A DNA stretch of 64,000 nucleotides from Mycolicibacterium llatzerense (GCF_000878195.1 NZ_JXST01000031.1:1-64000), one strand, 5' to 3'; shown: positions 17,760 through 26,557, counted from the stretch's first letter. Numbers and translations are program-made. Notes: generated from the letters alone by a model not told the origin.

Positions 17760-17799
17760 CTAGCTATAGAAGCGTGCCGGTCAGGCCCATGTCAATGAA

Positions 17800-17813
17800 A
17801 AAGTGAACACTTT
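17800..17813. promoter_or_regulatory. Palindromic operator candidate
   Basis: AAAGTG-AA-CACTTT is a perfect 6-bp inverted repeat with a 2-base centre, in the AT-richer 124-bp region between the divergent amidohydrolase and dienelactone hydrolase genes. Size and position suit a TetR- or GntR-type repressor. It does not fit the KstR consensus, and no regulator gene is adjacent. Confidence 0.45.
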
Positions 17814-17883
17814 CCAAAAAATGTCTACTCGTCCTGGGGAAACCTTGTGACGACGCTCAGGATCAGGGCGGATACTGGCTCGG

Positions 17884-18795
17884 GTGACCCCCTTGCAGCG
17901 GTACATCGCCGAGGAAATCGCCACCGACCACGTCGACGGATTGCTGTCCCGTCGTGAGGCGCTGCGCAGGCTCGCGCTGCTGGGCGTGGGCACTGCGGCC
18001 GCCAGTGCGCTGATCGCGGCATGCGGTGAGAATCGAGGGCCCACCGCGGCCACCACATCCAGCACGACGTCGGGCAAGCCGTCGATCGCGCCCGGGCCAC
18101 CGCCCGGTATGGAGAACGCCATCCAGCCCGAACCGATCACCTGGGCCGACGGCAAGCTGCAGGGGTCCTGGGCCGCGGCCGCCCAGCCGCGCGGTGCCGT
18201 CCTGGTGATCCACGAGAACAAGGGCCTGACCGATTGGGTGCGGTCGGTCGTCGGCCGCTTCGGCGGTATCGGGTACTCGGCGCTGGGCATCGACCTGCTG
18301 TCGGCGCAGGGCGGCACCGCGGCCTTCACCGATCCGGCCGAGGCCACCGCGGCGCTGGGCAAGATTCCGCCGGACCAGTTCATCGCCGACCTGCGGTCCG
18401 GGCTCGACGAACTGCAGCGGCGGGCGCCCGGCATGAAGCTCGCGGTGCTCGGATTCTGCTTCGGCGGTGGGCTCACGTGGCAGCTCCTGGCCGCCGGCGA
18501 GCCGAGGCTGGCGGCGGCGTTGCCGTTCTACGGTCCGCTGCCCGACCCGCACGACTTCGCCGGCTCGAAACAGGCTGCGGTGCTGGCCTTTTACGGCGCC
18601 AAGGACGCGCGCGTGACGGCGAGCAAGGACGCCGCGGCAGCCGCGCTCGAGCAGGCCGGCATGGTCCATCAGATCGTCGTCGAGCCCGACGCCGATCATG
18701 CGTTCTTCAACGACTCGGGCCAGCGGTACAACCCCACCGCGGCCGCCGACGCCTGGACACAGACGCAGTCCTGGCTGCAGAGGTACCTGGCATGA
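17884..18795 (+). CDS. Exported (Tat/lipoprotein) dienelactone hydrolase-family protein
   Basis: 303 residues. A twin-arginine-like signal SRREALRRL (22-30) precedes a hydrophobic stretch ending in a lipobox (LIAAC, Cys47), so it is probably a Tat-exported lipoprotein. After a Ser/Thr/Pro linker, an alpha/beta-hydrolase domain follows. Its nucleophile is Cys192 in GFCFGGG, with an Asp near FYGAKDARV and His in DADHAFFND, the Cys-Asp-His triad of dienelactone hydrolases. The family opens lactone or ester bonds. An envelope location is unusual and suggests an extracytoplasmic ester substrate. The GTG start is 124 bp from the divergent amidohydrolase. The stop overlaps the cupredoxin start by four bases (ATGA), so the two are co-translated. 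Confidence 0.88.
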   Translation: MTPLQRYIAEEIATDHVDGLLSRREALRRLALLGVGTAAASALIAACGENRGPTAATTSSTTSGKPSIAPGPPPGMENAIQPEPITWADGKLQGSWAAAAQPRGAVLVIHENKGLTDWVRSVVGRFGGIGYSALGIDLLSAQGGTAAFTDPAEATAALGKIPPDQFIADLRSGLDELQRRAPGMKLAVLGFCFGGGLTWQLLAAGEPRLAAALPFYGPLPDPHDFAGSKQAAVLAFYGAKDARVTASKDAAAAALEQAGMVHQIVVEPDADHAFFNDSGQRYNPTAAADAWTQTQSWLQRYLA

Positions 18796-19175
18796 CGACG
18801 ACGCGCATCCCGGCTCTGCTCGTGGCAGCGGCGCTCGCCACGGCAGTGACCGCGGCGTGTTCGGCTCCGGCCCCGGCACCCAACAGCACCCCGACAACCA
18901 GCGCCGTACCGGTGACCGGTCCGGTGCAGGGGCCGGCCATCACCATCACCGCGCTCAACTTCGGCGACCCGCTGACCGTGCCGCCCGGCGCGAAGATCAC
19001 CGTCGTGAACAGCGACGACGTCGCGCACACCGTGACGTCAAAGGTGAAGGGGCAGTTCGACGTCAAGGTCGGCGGCAATGCGCAAGCCACCTTCACCGCA
19101 CCCACGGCACCGGGCCGCTATCCGTACTACTGCGTGTATCACCCCGGGATGGTCGGTGTCCTGATCGTCCAGTAA
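18792..19175 (+). CDS. Cupredoxin (plastocyanin-like) lipoprotein
   Basis: 127 residues. The signal peptide ends in a lipobox (VTAAC, Cys23), followed by a Pro/Thr linker and one cupredoxin domain (about 48-127). All four type-1 copper ligands are in place: His79 (DDVAHTV), Cys114, His117 and Met120 (YYCVYHPGM). It should be a membrane-tethered one-electron carrier or a copper-binding protein outside the membrane. The ATG overlaps the stop of the dienelactone hydrolase gene, suggesting the two exported proteins work together or are at least matched in amount. It converges with cyp124. Confidence 0.9.
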   Translation: MTTTRIPALLVAAALATAVTAACSAPAPAPNSTPTTSAVPVTGPVQGPAITITALNFGDPLTVPPGAKITVVNSDDVAHTVTSKVKGQFDVKVGGNAQATFTAPTAPGRYPYYCVYHPGMVGVLIVQ

Positions 19176-19179
19176 CCGG

Positions 19180-20463
19180 TCAGCGCGGCGGCGTCCAGCT
19201 GACCGGCAGGCGCTTGATGCCGTGGATGAACTGCGACCACAGCCGGTCGGGCTCGTCGGTGGCCGTCAGGTCGGGCACCCGGCGGTGAATCTCCTCGAAC
19301 GCCACGGCGATCTCGCGGCGGGCCAGGTTCGCGCCCAGACAGAAGTGTGCGCCACCGCCGCCGAAGCCCAGGTGCGGATTGGGGTTGCGGTGCACGTCGA
19401 ACAGCCAGGGCCGGTCGAATTTCGCCTCGTCGCGGTTGGCCGAGCCGTACCACAGCGTAACCTTCTGCCCGGCTTGCATTTTCACGCCGCTCAGCTCGAA
19501 GTCCTGCGTCAAGGTCCGGCGCATGTAGACGACGGGGGAGGCCCAGCGGATGATCTCCTCGACGGCGGTGGGCGCCACCGCGTCGTAGTCGGCCCACCAC
19601 TGGTCCCGCTGGTCGGGGAATCGGCTCAGCGTCAGCACGCCGTGGCTGATCGCGTTGCGCGTCGTCTCGTTCCCCGCGACCACCAGCAGGATGAAGAATG
19701 ACGCCACCTCGCTCGAGGTCAGTCGTTCGCCGTCGACCTCGGCCTGCACCAGGGCCGTGGTCAGGTCGTCGTGGGGATTGCTGCGCCGATCATCGGCCAG
19801 GGCGGTGGCGTAGGCGCCGATGTCCATGGCGCACCGGAAGAACTCCTCGTAGTCGGTGGTCAGATCGGGATCGCCGAACCCGAGAATGATGTTGGTCCAG
19901 TGGAAGATCCGTTCGTGATCCGGCTCCGGGATGCCCATCATGTCGCAGATGATCTGCAGCGGCAGGGGACCGGCCAGGTCGGCCACGATGTCGCCGTGCC
20001 CGTCCGGGTGCCGCTCGATCATGGACTCGACCAGGCCGCGGGCCCGGTTGCGCACCGACGCCTCCGTCCGCGCCACCACTTTCGGGGTGAACGCACTGCG
20101 CACAATGTTGCGCAGTCGCGTGTGCCGCGGGTCGTCCATGACGATCATCGAGCCGAAATACTCGGCCAATTCCGGCGTTTGTTCAGGGATCGTGATGCCG
20201 TCGGCGGAGCTGAAGATGTGCGGATGACGGCTGGCGAAGAACACGTCGTCGTACCGCGTCAACGCCCAGTGGCCGGGGCCCGTTTCGAACCCCTCCTGGG
20301 CCAGCTCGCCGTGGAAGGCGATGGGTGCCTCGCGCCGCAGCGTGGCGAACGCGCCGTCCCGGATCGCATCGCGCCGGCCCCAGAACTTGATCGAACCGAG
20401 GTCGATGTCGGACAGTGCGAGGTCCGCCGGGGGTACGCCGTTCTCGAGTAACGCGATGGCCAT
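19180..20463 (-). CDS. cyp124: Cytochrome P450 CYP124 (methyl-branched lipid omega-hydroxylase)
   Basis: 427 residues, very close to M. tuberculosis CYP124 (Rv2266) as I recall it: identical or near-identical blocks include PELAEYFGSMIV, PLPLQIICDMMGIP and IFHWTNIILGFGDPDL. The I-helix AGNETTR, the ExxR in AVEEIIRW, and the haem loop FGGGGAHFCLG with the axial thiolate Cys375 are all present. CYP124 hydroxylates the terminal carbon of methyl-branched lipids (phytanic acid, farnesol) and the sterol side chain of cholest-4-en-3-one. The frame is open for a long way upstream, but homology starts at the ATG at 20463. It is divergent from a BVMO gene with a shared 78-bp promoter region. No KstR box is visible there. 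Confidence 0.95.
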   Translation of the reverse strand: MAIALLENGVPPADLALSDIDLGSIKFWGRRDAIRDGAFATLRREAPIAFHGELAQEGFETGPGHWALTRYDDVFFASRHPHIFSSADGITIPEQTPELAEYFGSMIVMDDPRHTRLRNIVRSAFTPKVVARTEASVRNRARGLVESMIERHPDGHGDIVADLAGPLPLQIICDMMGIPEPDHERIFHWTNIILGFGDPDLTTDYEEFFRCAMDIGAYATALADDRRSNPHDDLTTALVQAEVDGERLTSSEVASFFILLVVAGNETTRNAISHGVLTLSRFPDQRDQWWADYDAVAPTAVEEIIRWASPVVYMRRTLTQDFELSGVKMQAGQKVTLWYGSANRDEAKFDRPWLFDVHRNPNPHLGFGGGGAHFCLGANLARREIAVAFEEIHRRVPDLTATDEPDRLWSQFIHGIKRLPVSWTPPR

Positions 20464-20541
20464 CTTCGGAGCGTAAAGCCCGGCTGTACCGCACCGCGGG
20501 AGAATCGGCTGCGAACATTCCGTTGGACGTGATAGTTCCTT

Positions 20542-22473
20542 GTGGTGCGCAACCCACATGCAGGACAACCATTTACGACCTCCGACGAGGACATCGCCCG
20601 TGCCCTGATGGACGTCAGCATCCCCACACTGATGCTGTCGCTGGTACACATGTCCGGTGATCCCGAGCTGATCCGCGGTGCGCTGCGCCCTGCCGGACTG
20701 TTCCTCAACGAGGTCCAGGGCTACATGTCCGAGGACGACAAGGCAGCGGTTCGCACCCTGGCCCTGAAGGTGATCGCCGACTACCGCGACCGCGGCTGCC
20801 CGGAGCCGGAGCCCATCGGCGCCGAGCTGCTCAAGGAGATGATGGAGTGGCTGGTCTGCGAACCGGTGCCCGACGAGTACGTGCCGATGGTGCTGGAGGA
20901 GATGGAGCTCGACGGGCGGGATGTGCGGGCCGGTGCGGCCGGCCGTGAAGCCGAATCGGCCGCGGATTTTCCGGTGCTTGTCATCGGCTGCGGCGAGTCC
21001 GGACTGCTCGCCGGTATCCGCTTGAAAGAGGCGGGGATTCCGTTCAGCATCATCGAACGCGGTGCCGGTGTCGGCGGCACCTGGTGGCACAACAGCTATC
21101 CCGGCGCCCGGGTCGATGTGGGAAATCACTTCTACTGCTACAGCTTTGAACCCAGCGACCACTGGACGCAGTTCTTCGCCGAACAACCTGAACTGCAGGC
21201 CTATTTCGAACGCATCCTGGACAAGTACGGAATCCGCCCACACGTCCGGTTCGAAACCGAGGTCACCGGCGCGACGTGGGACGAGGCGACCGCGACATGG
21301 CAGGTGGTGGTGCGCACGCCGGACGGGACGGCCGAGACGGTGTCGGCACGGGCGGTGATCAGCGCCGTCGGGCAACTCAATCGTCCTTACCTGCCGTCGA
21401 TCTCGGGGCAGGACGACTTCGACGGTCCGTCGTTCCATTCGGCGGAGTGGGATCACGATGTCGACCTCACCGGCAAGCACGTCGCGATGGTCGGCGCCGG
21501 TGCCAGCGGGTTCCAGATCGCGCCGTCGATCTCCGGAAAAGTCTCTTCGCTCAACATTTTTCAGCGAACCGCGCAGTGGATGTTCCCCAACCCCAACTAT
21601 CACGCAATGGTCGGCGACGGCGTCAGATGGGCGCTCACGCACCTGCCGTTCTACGGCCGCTGGTACCGCTTCCTGTTGTTCTGGCCCGGTTGCGACAAGG
21701 GCCTGGCCGCGGCCCGCGTCGATCCGGACTATCCCGATCAGCAACGCGCGGTCAGCGAGATCAACGACGTCACGCGAATCATGTTCACCGAGTGGATCAA
21801 AGGCCAGATCGGTGACAACCCGGACCTGCTGGCCAAGGTCATCCCGGACTACCCGGCGACCGGCAAACGGACGTTGCAGGACAACGGCAGCTGGCTCCAG
21901 ACGCTCACGCAGGATCACGTCGAGCTGATCCGGACGCCCATCGCACGTATCGAACGCGACGCCGTCGTGACGGCCGACGACCGGCGCCATCCCGCTGATG
22001 TGATCGTCTACGCCACCGGCTTTCACGCCGGAAAGGTGCTGTGGCCCATGACCATCGTCGGCCGCGACGGCCGTGTACTGGGCGAGCAGTGGGGTGAACG
22101 GCCGACCGCGTATCTCGGCATCACCGTCCCGGGATTCCCGAACTTCTTCTGTATGTACGGGCCTGGCACCAATCTCGCCAGTGGCGGCAGCCTGATCTTC
22201 CATTCGGAATGCCAGATGCGTTACATCTCAGAATGTTTGGACCTGTTGTTGACCGGCCACGGGAACTGGATGGAACCGCGGCCCGAGCGGCTGGATGACT
22301 GGGTGCAGCGCAGCCAGGCCGAGATGCGGACCATGGTGTGGTCGCAGCCGTCCGTGCGGCACTCGTTCTACAAGAACGCCGACGGCGACATCTACACGCT
22401 CAGCCCGTGGCGCCTGGTCGACTACTGGACCTGGACGCGCAATGCCGACCCGGAGGACTACACCTTCGGGTGA
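20542..22473 (+). CDS. Baeyer-Villiger type flavin-containing monooxygenase
   Basis: 643 residues. A 140-residue N-terminal helical extension precedes the FAD-binding motif GCGESG (149-154). Then come the GGTWW block (about 179-182), typical of class B monooxygenases, and the BVMO fingerprint FDGPSFHSAEW (293-303). A second Rossmann motif for NADPH (GAGASG) lies near 319. The enzyme inserts oxygen next to a ketone, using NADPH and O2. Extended-N-terminus BVMOs include cyclododecanone- and steroid-type enzymes, but the substrate is not assignable. It is divergent from cyp124, which makes a shared sterol or terpenoid-like substrate plausible. GTG start. Confidence 0.92.
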   Translation: MVRNPHAGQPFTTSDEDIARALMDVSIPTLMLSLVHMSGDPELIRGALRPAGLFLNEVQGYMSEDDKAAVRTLALKVIADYRDRGCPEPEPIGAELLKEMMEWLVCEPVPDEYVPMVLEEMELDGRDVRAGAAGREAESAADFPVLVIGCGESGLLAGIRLKEAGIPFSIIERGAGVGGTWWHNSYPGARVDVGNHFYCYSFEPSDHWTQFFAEQPELQAYFERILDKYGIRPHVRFETEVTGATWDEATATWQVVVRTPDGTAETVSARAVISAVGQLNRPYLPSISGQDDFDGPSFHSAEWDHDVDLTGKHVAMVGAGASGFQIAPSISGKVSSLNIFQRTAQWMFPNPNYHAMVGDGVRWALTHLPFYGRWYRFLLFWPGCDKGLAAARVDPDYPDQQRAVSEINDVTRIMFTEWIKGQIGDNPDLLAKVIPDYPATGKRTLQDNGSWLQTLTQDHVELIRTPIARIERDAVVTADDRRHPADVIVYATGFHAGKVLWPMTIVGRDGRVLGEQWGERPTAYLGITVPGFPNFFCMYGPGTNLASGGSLIFHSECQMRYISECLDLLLTGHGNWMEPRPERLDDWVQRSQAEMRTMVWSQPSVRHSFYKNADGDIYTLSPWRLVDYWTWTRNADPEDYTFG

Positions 22474-22485
22474 ACCGACGCGCGG

Positions 22486-22902
22486 TCAGTTGTTGACGGA
22501 TTCGTCGTACGGCAAGTCGTGCCGGACGACGCGCACCTGGCCGCGCGGCAGGCATGCGGCGTAGCCATGGCGCTTGCCGTAGAGCTCCCAGGAGGTGTGC
22601 TCCTGGTCGGTGGGCACGTCGATCCGGTGTCCGTCCGCGAACGCCAGGTGCAGGCTGCCGTTGTCGTCCCATTCGGCGTGCGTGCACTTCTGGCCGGCGA
22701 AATCGAACAACGGCCGTTCCTGCTTGCGCACGTCGGCCGGATTGATCGCAACGACTTCCTGCGGGTCGGTCTCGGTGGCCGGCAGGGTCAGTGCCAGGGG
22801 CGCCGAGATGACGAGCTCGTTGTAGTCCTCCAGGTCCAGCACCAGTCCGTCGCGGAAGGAGATCCGCTGCACTGCGCATCCTTTTATCCACTGTTCGGTC
22901 AT
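22486..22902 (-). CDS. Conserved hypothetical protein (DUF6188-like)
   Basis: 138 residues from the ATG at 22902. A beta-rich small protein with blocks VQRISFRDGLVLDLEDYNEL, ISAPLALTLP and CTHAEWDDNGSLHLAFADGH; the last third is WELYGKRHGYAACLPRGQVRVV. The pattern matches the actinobacterial DUF6188-type proteins, which resemble toxin-immunity or small ligand-binding proteins; none is characterised. Family assignment is from memory. The longer open frame upstream lacks similarity. It converges with the BVMO gene, 12 bp apart. Confidence 0.7.
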   Translation of the reverse strand: MTEQWIKGCAVQRISFRDGLVLDLEDYNELVISAPLALTLPATETDPQEVVAINPADVRKQERPLFDFAGQKCTHAEWDDNGSLHLAFADGHRIDVPTDQEHTSWELYGKRHGYAACLPRGQVRVVRHDLPYDESVNN

Positions 22903-22982
22903 AACCCACTGTGTTACGACCTGGCCCGGCGCGCAACAACGCGCAACGTCTGGTGGGTCCGGGTGGCCGGGAACAGTGAGCG

Positions 22983-23192
22983 CTACCGGTTGACGAGGGG
23001 GAAGGCCAGCGCGCAGCCCGATTCCATGGAGTGCGTCCAGGCGTCCTGCTCGGCGGAAGCCCGCAGGTGCCGGGGGCGCGCGGTCCAGCCGCAGGTGCAC
23101 GTCGCATAGGAGCAGCCGAGCCCGCGAACATGTACGCCCACCTCGTCATGCGACACGACGGTGGGTGGGGTGAGGGGCGGTGCCGTCATCAT
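22983..23192 (-). CDS. Small conserved Cys-rich protein
   Basis: 69 residues. AGGAGG lies six bases before the ATG at 23192, a near-perfect ribosome-binding site, which is the main reason to accept it. The core is VHVRGLGCSYATCTCGWTARPRHLRASA with three cysteines (C-x4-C-x-C) and a further Cys near 59, suggesting a metal- or zinc-ribbon-like site. It lacks a signal peptide. I do not recognise a named family. It lies upstream of the DUF6188-like gene on the same strand. Confidence 0.65.
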   Translation of the reverse strand: MMTAPPLTPPTVVSHDEVGVHVRGLGCSYATCTCGWTARPRHLRASAEQDAWTHSMESGCALAFPLVNR

Positions 23193-23556
23193 GCTGACCT
23201 CCTGGCCGGTCTTGTCGACAATTCTCGCGCCGCCGCATCACAGGAACCAGCAGCGACAGGTCACAACTAGGCCAACGCCGCGCGGTCGTCCGGCCCCGGC
23301 GGTTCGCTGCCACGCCGACCGGCCGGCGTGAAGATGGCAAATGCTGATAACGGTTTGAACACAGGGCAGTCGGAAGCTGGCAAATCATCGCAGGTCGGTG
23401 GCCTGCGGACGGGTGCCCTGTGGCCCAGGTAACGGGTAAGGTCAGCGGTCAAAGGGTGGCTTTTCTCACCACGATTCCGGATAGTTTTCGCCCGCCCAAG
23501 CGCGCGTCATCGCGGATCGTGCGGCGCCACCATGCGGTTTTGAAGGGGTTGTTTGC
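23193..23556. other. Intergenic region before the DUF7159-like gene
   Basis: 364 bp with no supported gene. Its 3' end holds the AAGGGG ribosome-binding site used by the gene at 23557. Promoters for the two divergent genes must lie here. No hairpin or operator stood out. Confidence 0.5.
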
Positions 23557-24858
23557 GTGGACGCGGTGCTCGGTTTGGCCATGACTCCGTCGTCCATCGG
23601 CTTGGTGCTGGTCGAGGGCAATGACGTCGACGGGTTCACCATGGACCACGACGCCGTCGAGATCATGAACTCCGGGGACGCCACCGCTGCAGTGCTGCGC
23701 AGCGAGGCGCGGGCGGCGACGCGCGGGTTGCGGCTCAAGTCGATCGGACTGACGTGGAGCGACGACGCCGACGTCGAGGCCTCGATGCTGATGCAGTCGC
23801 TCTCGGATTCCGGTTTCGACAATGTGGTGCCGGTGCGCTTCCCGGAGGCCAACGAGGCCGTGGCCCGCGGCATCGCGGACGCATTGGGCTGTGGGACGAC
23901 GGCGGTGTGCACCATCGAGCCGGAATTCGCGATCACCATGATCGTGCATGCGGCCAGCGGCGCCGTCCACACGGCCGTGAACCACTCCATCGGCTCCAGA
24001 TCGGTGCTGACCAGCTGGCTCAGCTCCGTTTTCGCTCGCGCGGACTGGCAGCCGGAGGCGCTGGTGGTCATCGGATCCGCCGGCAACTTCGAGGCGATTC
24101 TGCCGGGCCTGCAGGACGCGCTCTCGGTTCCGGTCTTCACCCCGGAAGAAGCAGACTTGGCGCTGGCCCGCGGTGCGGCGCTGGTGTCCGTGCGATCGGG
24201 CGAATCCGACCTGTCCGAGCCGTACTTCTTCGGCGACGAGCCCCGCCCGGACGAATGGGCCGGTCAGGATTTCGGCTGGGACCCGACCTTCGATCCATTC
24301 GAGGCCGCCGCTGCGTTCGAGCGCAACGCGGTGGTGCCGGTGGGACGGCATCGGTCGGGCAATTCGTCGCGGTGGCAGCAGGTCTCGAGCTCGCCCGCGC
24401 TGCCCCTGACCATGCTGGCCGTCGGGTCGACGGCCTTCGTGGCGTCCGTGTCGATGGCCGTCACGCTGCAGTTCCTGCCCACCCGTGGCGCCGCGTCGAC
24501 GTCCGTCACCAAGAGCCCGCGGCCCGCTGCCGCCGAGCAGGCAGTGGCGCCCGTCCAGCCTCCTACGGTCCACGTCGTGCCCGCCGCCGAGCCGTCTGCC
24601 GACGTGTCGGCACCGGTCGAGGCACCGCTGTCGGATGCACCGATCCTCGAACCACAGCCGGCTCCCGCCGTCGAACCGGACCCGGCAGCACATCCCGAGG
24701 GTCAGCCGTCCGCCGCCACGGACATCCCGCCGGCGGAAATGCCGTCGAATTCGGTCGCCGTCGCGGTGCCCGCGGAGGCCCCGGCTCCGGCAGCTCCCGT
24801 CGCTCCGGCACCCACCGATGCGGCCCCGCCGGCCGAGCCCGCCGCGCCGCCGCAGTAA
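23557..24858 (+). CDS. DUF7159-like membrane protein with Pro/Ala-rich extracytoplasmic tail
   Basis: 433 residues. The N-terminal 220 residues resemble the actin/Hsp70 ATPase fold seen in mycobacterial DUF7159 proteins (MDAVLGLAMTPSSIGLVLVEG, then ALVVIGSAGNFEAILPGL and ADLALARGAALV, like the helix-strand pairs of such domains). A linker follows, then one transmembrane helix (about 283-306). A disordered tail of about 125 residues rich in Pro, Ala and Glu comes last. The topology would be cytoplasmic domain inside, Pro-rich tail outside. Function unknown; cell-envelope scaffolding is a guess. GTG start with AAGGGG upstream. Confidence 0.75.
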   Translation: MDAVLGLAMTPSSIGLVLVEGNDVDGFTMDHDAVEIMNSGDATAAVLRSEARAATRGLRLKSIGLTWSDDADVEASMLMQSLSDSGFDNVVPVRFPEANEAVARGIADALGCGTTAVCTIEPEFAITMIVHAASGAVHTAVNHSIGSRSVLTSWLSSVFARADWQPEALVVIGSAGNFEAILPGLQDALSVPVFTPEEADLALARGAALVSVRSGESDLSEPYFFGDEPRPDEWAGQDFGWDPTFDPFEAAAAFERNAVVPVGRHRSGNSSRWQQVSSSPALPLTMLAVGSTAFVASVSMAVTLQFLPTRGAASTSVTKSPRPAAAEQAVAPVQPPTVHVVPAAEPSADVSAPVEAPLSDAPILEPQPAPAVEPDPAAHPEGQPSAATDIPPAEMPSNSVAVAVPAEAPAPAAPVAPAPTDAAPPAEPAAPPQ

Positions 24859-24961
24859 ACCCCGAGGTCGAACCGCGTCGGCCGGGCCGACGGCGTGCGG
24901 CTAACGAAAGTAACGCCGCCGCCGAACTACGATATGTAGTGAACGTATCTCGGACCTGAGG

Positions 24962-25726
24962 ATGGACCCCTTGCCCAAAACTGTGCGTTATGCGCTGGCC
25001 GTTGCCGCATCTGCGGTGATGATGCTGAGCGGCTCCGTGGGTGCTGCTGTCGCGGCATTGCCCGAGTCCCTTCCGGTCGCGATGATCACGCCAGGCAGTG
25101 GTGCCGTGGTCGGTGTCGGGATGCCCGTCACGGTGACCTTCAGCCAGCCGGTCGCGGACCGGGTGCGCGCCGAACGCACCATCGAGTTCTCGTCGCCGAA
25201 GATGACGAAGGCGCCCGCCGGTACGTTCGCCTGGCTGGCCGACAACCGCGTGCAGTTCACGCCCAGCACCTACTGGCCTGCGCACTCATCCATCAAGGTG
25301 TCGGTCGGCGGGGCCAAGCAGTCGTTCGAGACCGGGTCGGCCACGCTGGGAGTCGCGAGCATCAGCGGACACACCTTCACGGTGAGCATCGACGGCCAGG
25401 TCGTGAAGACCATGCCGGCATCGATGGGCAAGCCGAAGCACCCGACACCGGTGGGGTCGTTCACGGCGCTGGAGAAGCAGAACCCCGTCGTCATGGATTC
25501 GCGGACCATCGGCATCCCGCTCAATGACCCCGAGGGTTACAAGCTGACGGTGTACAGCGCCGTGCGAGTCACCTGGGGTGGCGTCTACGTGCACGGCGCG
25601 CCGTGGTCCGTTGGGCAGCAAGGCTATTCGAACGTCAGCCACGGCTGCATCAACCTGAGCGCCGACAACGCGTCCTGGTACTACAACCAGGTGAACATCG
25701 GCGACCCGATCATCATCAACTCGTAG
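24962..25726 (+). CDS. ldtA: L,D-transpeptidase, LdtMt1 type
   Basis: 254 residues. A signal peptide (about 1-32) is followed by an Ig-like domain (about 38-125) and then a YkuD catalytic domain (about 130-254). The active-site motif SHGCINLS carries Cys229 with His227, and an upstream HGAPWS block supplies the flap. Size and sequence closely match M. tuberculosis Rv0116c/LdtMt1 (251 residues, recalled), which makes 3-3 cross-links in peptidoglycan and is inhibited by carbapenems. It acts outside the membrane. The last 11 bases overlap the XRE regulator gene on the other strand. Confidence 0.93.
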   Translation: MDPLPKTVRYALAVAASAVMMLSGSVGAAVAALPESLPVAMITPGSGAVVGVGMPVTVTFSQPVADRVRAERTIEFSSPKMTKAPAGTFAWLADNRVQFTPSTYWPAHSSIKVSVGGAKQSFETGSATLGVASISGHTFTVSIDGQVVKTMPASMGKPKHPTPVGSFTALEKQNPVVMDSRTIGIPLNDPEGYKLTVYSAVRVTWGGVYVHGAPWSVGQQGYSNVSHGCINLSADNASWYYNQVNIGDPIIINS

Positions 25727-26513
25727 ACCGCAGCGCCTGCGCCGTCGCGTCGTCGGCGGGCAGGAATGCTTCGATGCTCAATTCCACGGCGGTCAGGTCC
25801 AGCGCCGTGCCGAAGGTGGTCACGGTGCTGAGGAAGGTCAGCACCTGGCCGTCCGGGCCGTCGATCTCCAGCGGTACCGCGACGCCGCCCAGATCGGACG
25901 ATTCGACGTTTCCACCGGGGTAGGCCTCGATCTCGGTCAACAGGTCGTGAAGTTGGGCCGACGCACTGCTGGCCACCTCGCGCCGTAGCCGCCCGATCAC
26001 GTGGTGGCGCCACTGTCCGAGATTGCGGATCCGGGGCGCCAACCCGTCCGGATGCAGCGAAATGCGAAGGGCGTTGGGCGATTTCAGCAATGGGGGAGCC
26101 ACGCCCTCGAGCAGCACCACGATGCCGGCATTGCCGGCCACGATGTTCCACAGGTGGTCGACGGCCAGGCACGGGAACGGCTCATACGCGGCGAGCACGC
26201 GGTCGATCCCGGTGCGCACCGCGCTCATTTCTGGGTCGTCGAGTGCCCGCTCGGCGTACACGGGCGCGTGCCCGGCGGCCAGCAGCAGCCGGTTCTGTTC
26301 TCGCGCAGGGACATTCAGCACACTGCCGAGTTTGAGTACCATGGCCCGGCTCGGCGTCGAACGGCCGGTCTCGATGAAACTGAGATGGCGCGCGGACACG
26401 TCGGCCTCGATCGCCAGGTCGAGCTGGCTGATGCGCCGCCGTTGCCGCCACTGCCGCATGAGGGTTCCGAACGGTTGCGGCGAGTGCGGTGGGGCAGTGG
26501 TAGCGGCGGTCAC
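25716..26513 (-). CDS. XRE-family regulator with MmyB-like ligand-binding domain
   Basis: 265 residues. An N-terminal helix-turn-helix (about 16-72: LMRQWRQRRRISQLDLAIEADVSARHLSFIETGRS) is followed by a PAS-like MmyB domain (DHLWNIVAGN, HPDGLAPRIRNLGQW). MmyB-type regulators are common in actinobacteria and bind small lipophilic molecules; MmyB itself acts in methylenomycin control. A perfect palindrome lies 44-66 bp upstream of its start, in the divergent promoter region, so it likely controls itself and the small membrane gene at 26629. Confidence 0.88.
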   Translation of the reverse strand: MTAATTAPPHSPQPFGTLMRQWRQRRRISQLDLAIEADVSARHLSFIETGRSTPSRAMVLKLGSVLNVPAREQNRLLLAAGHAPVYAERALDDPEMSAVRTGIDRVLAAYEPFPCLAVDHLWNIVAGNAGIVVLLEGVAPPLLKSPNALRISLHPDGLAPRIRNLGQWRHHVIGRLRREVASSASAQLHDLLTEIEAYPGGNVESSDLGGVAVPLEIDGPDGQVLTFLSTVTTFGTALDLTAVELSIEAFLPADDATAQALRSTS

Positions 26514-26557
26514 GCTCTCCAGTGTCGCGGCTGCAGGTCTCGGTGGCGACTACCTGT

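Noticed and set aside
15879..17798. 639-codon open frame on the plus strand opposite the amidohydrolase
   Set aside because: Shadow frame; the minus-strand gene has clear amidohydrolase motifs.
20464..22203. Upstream extension of the cyp124 frame to give a 1007-residue protein
   Set aside because: The extension lies opposite the BVMO gene and has no similarity to P450 proteins; the homologous start is at 20463.
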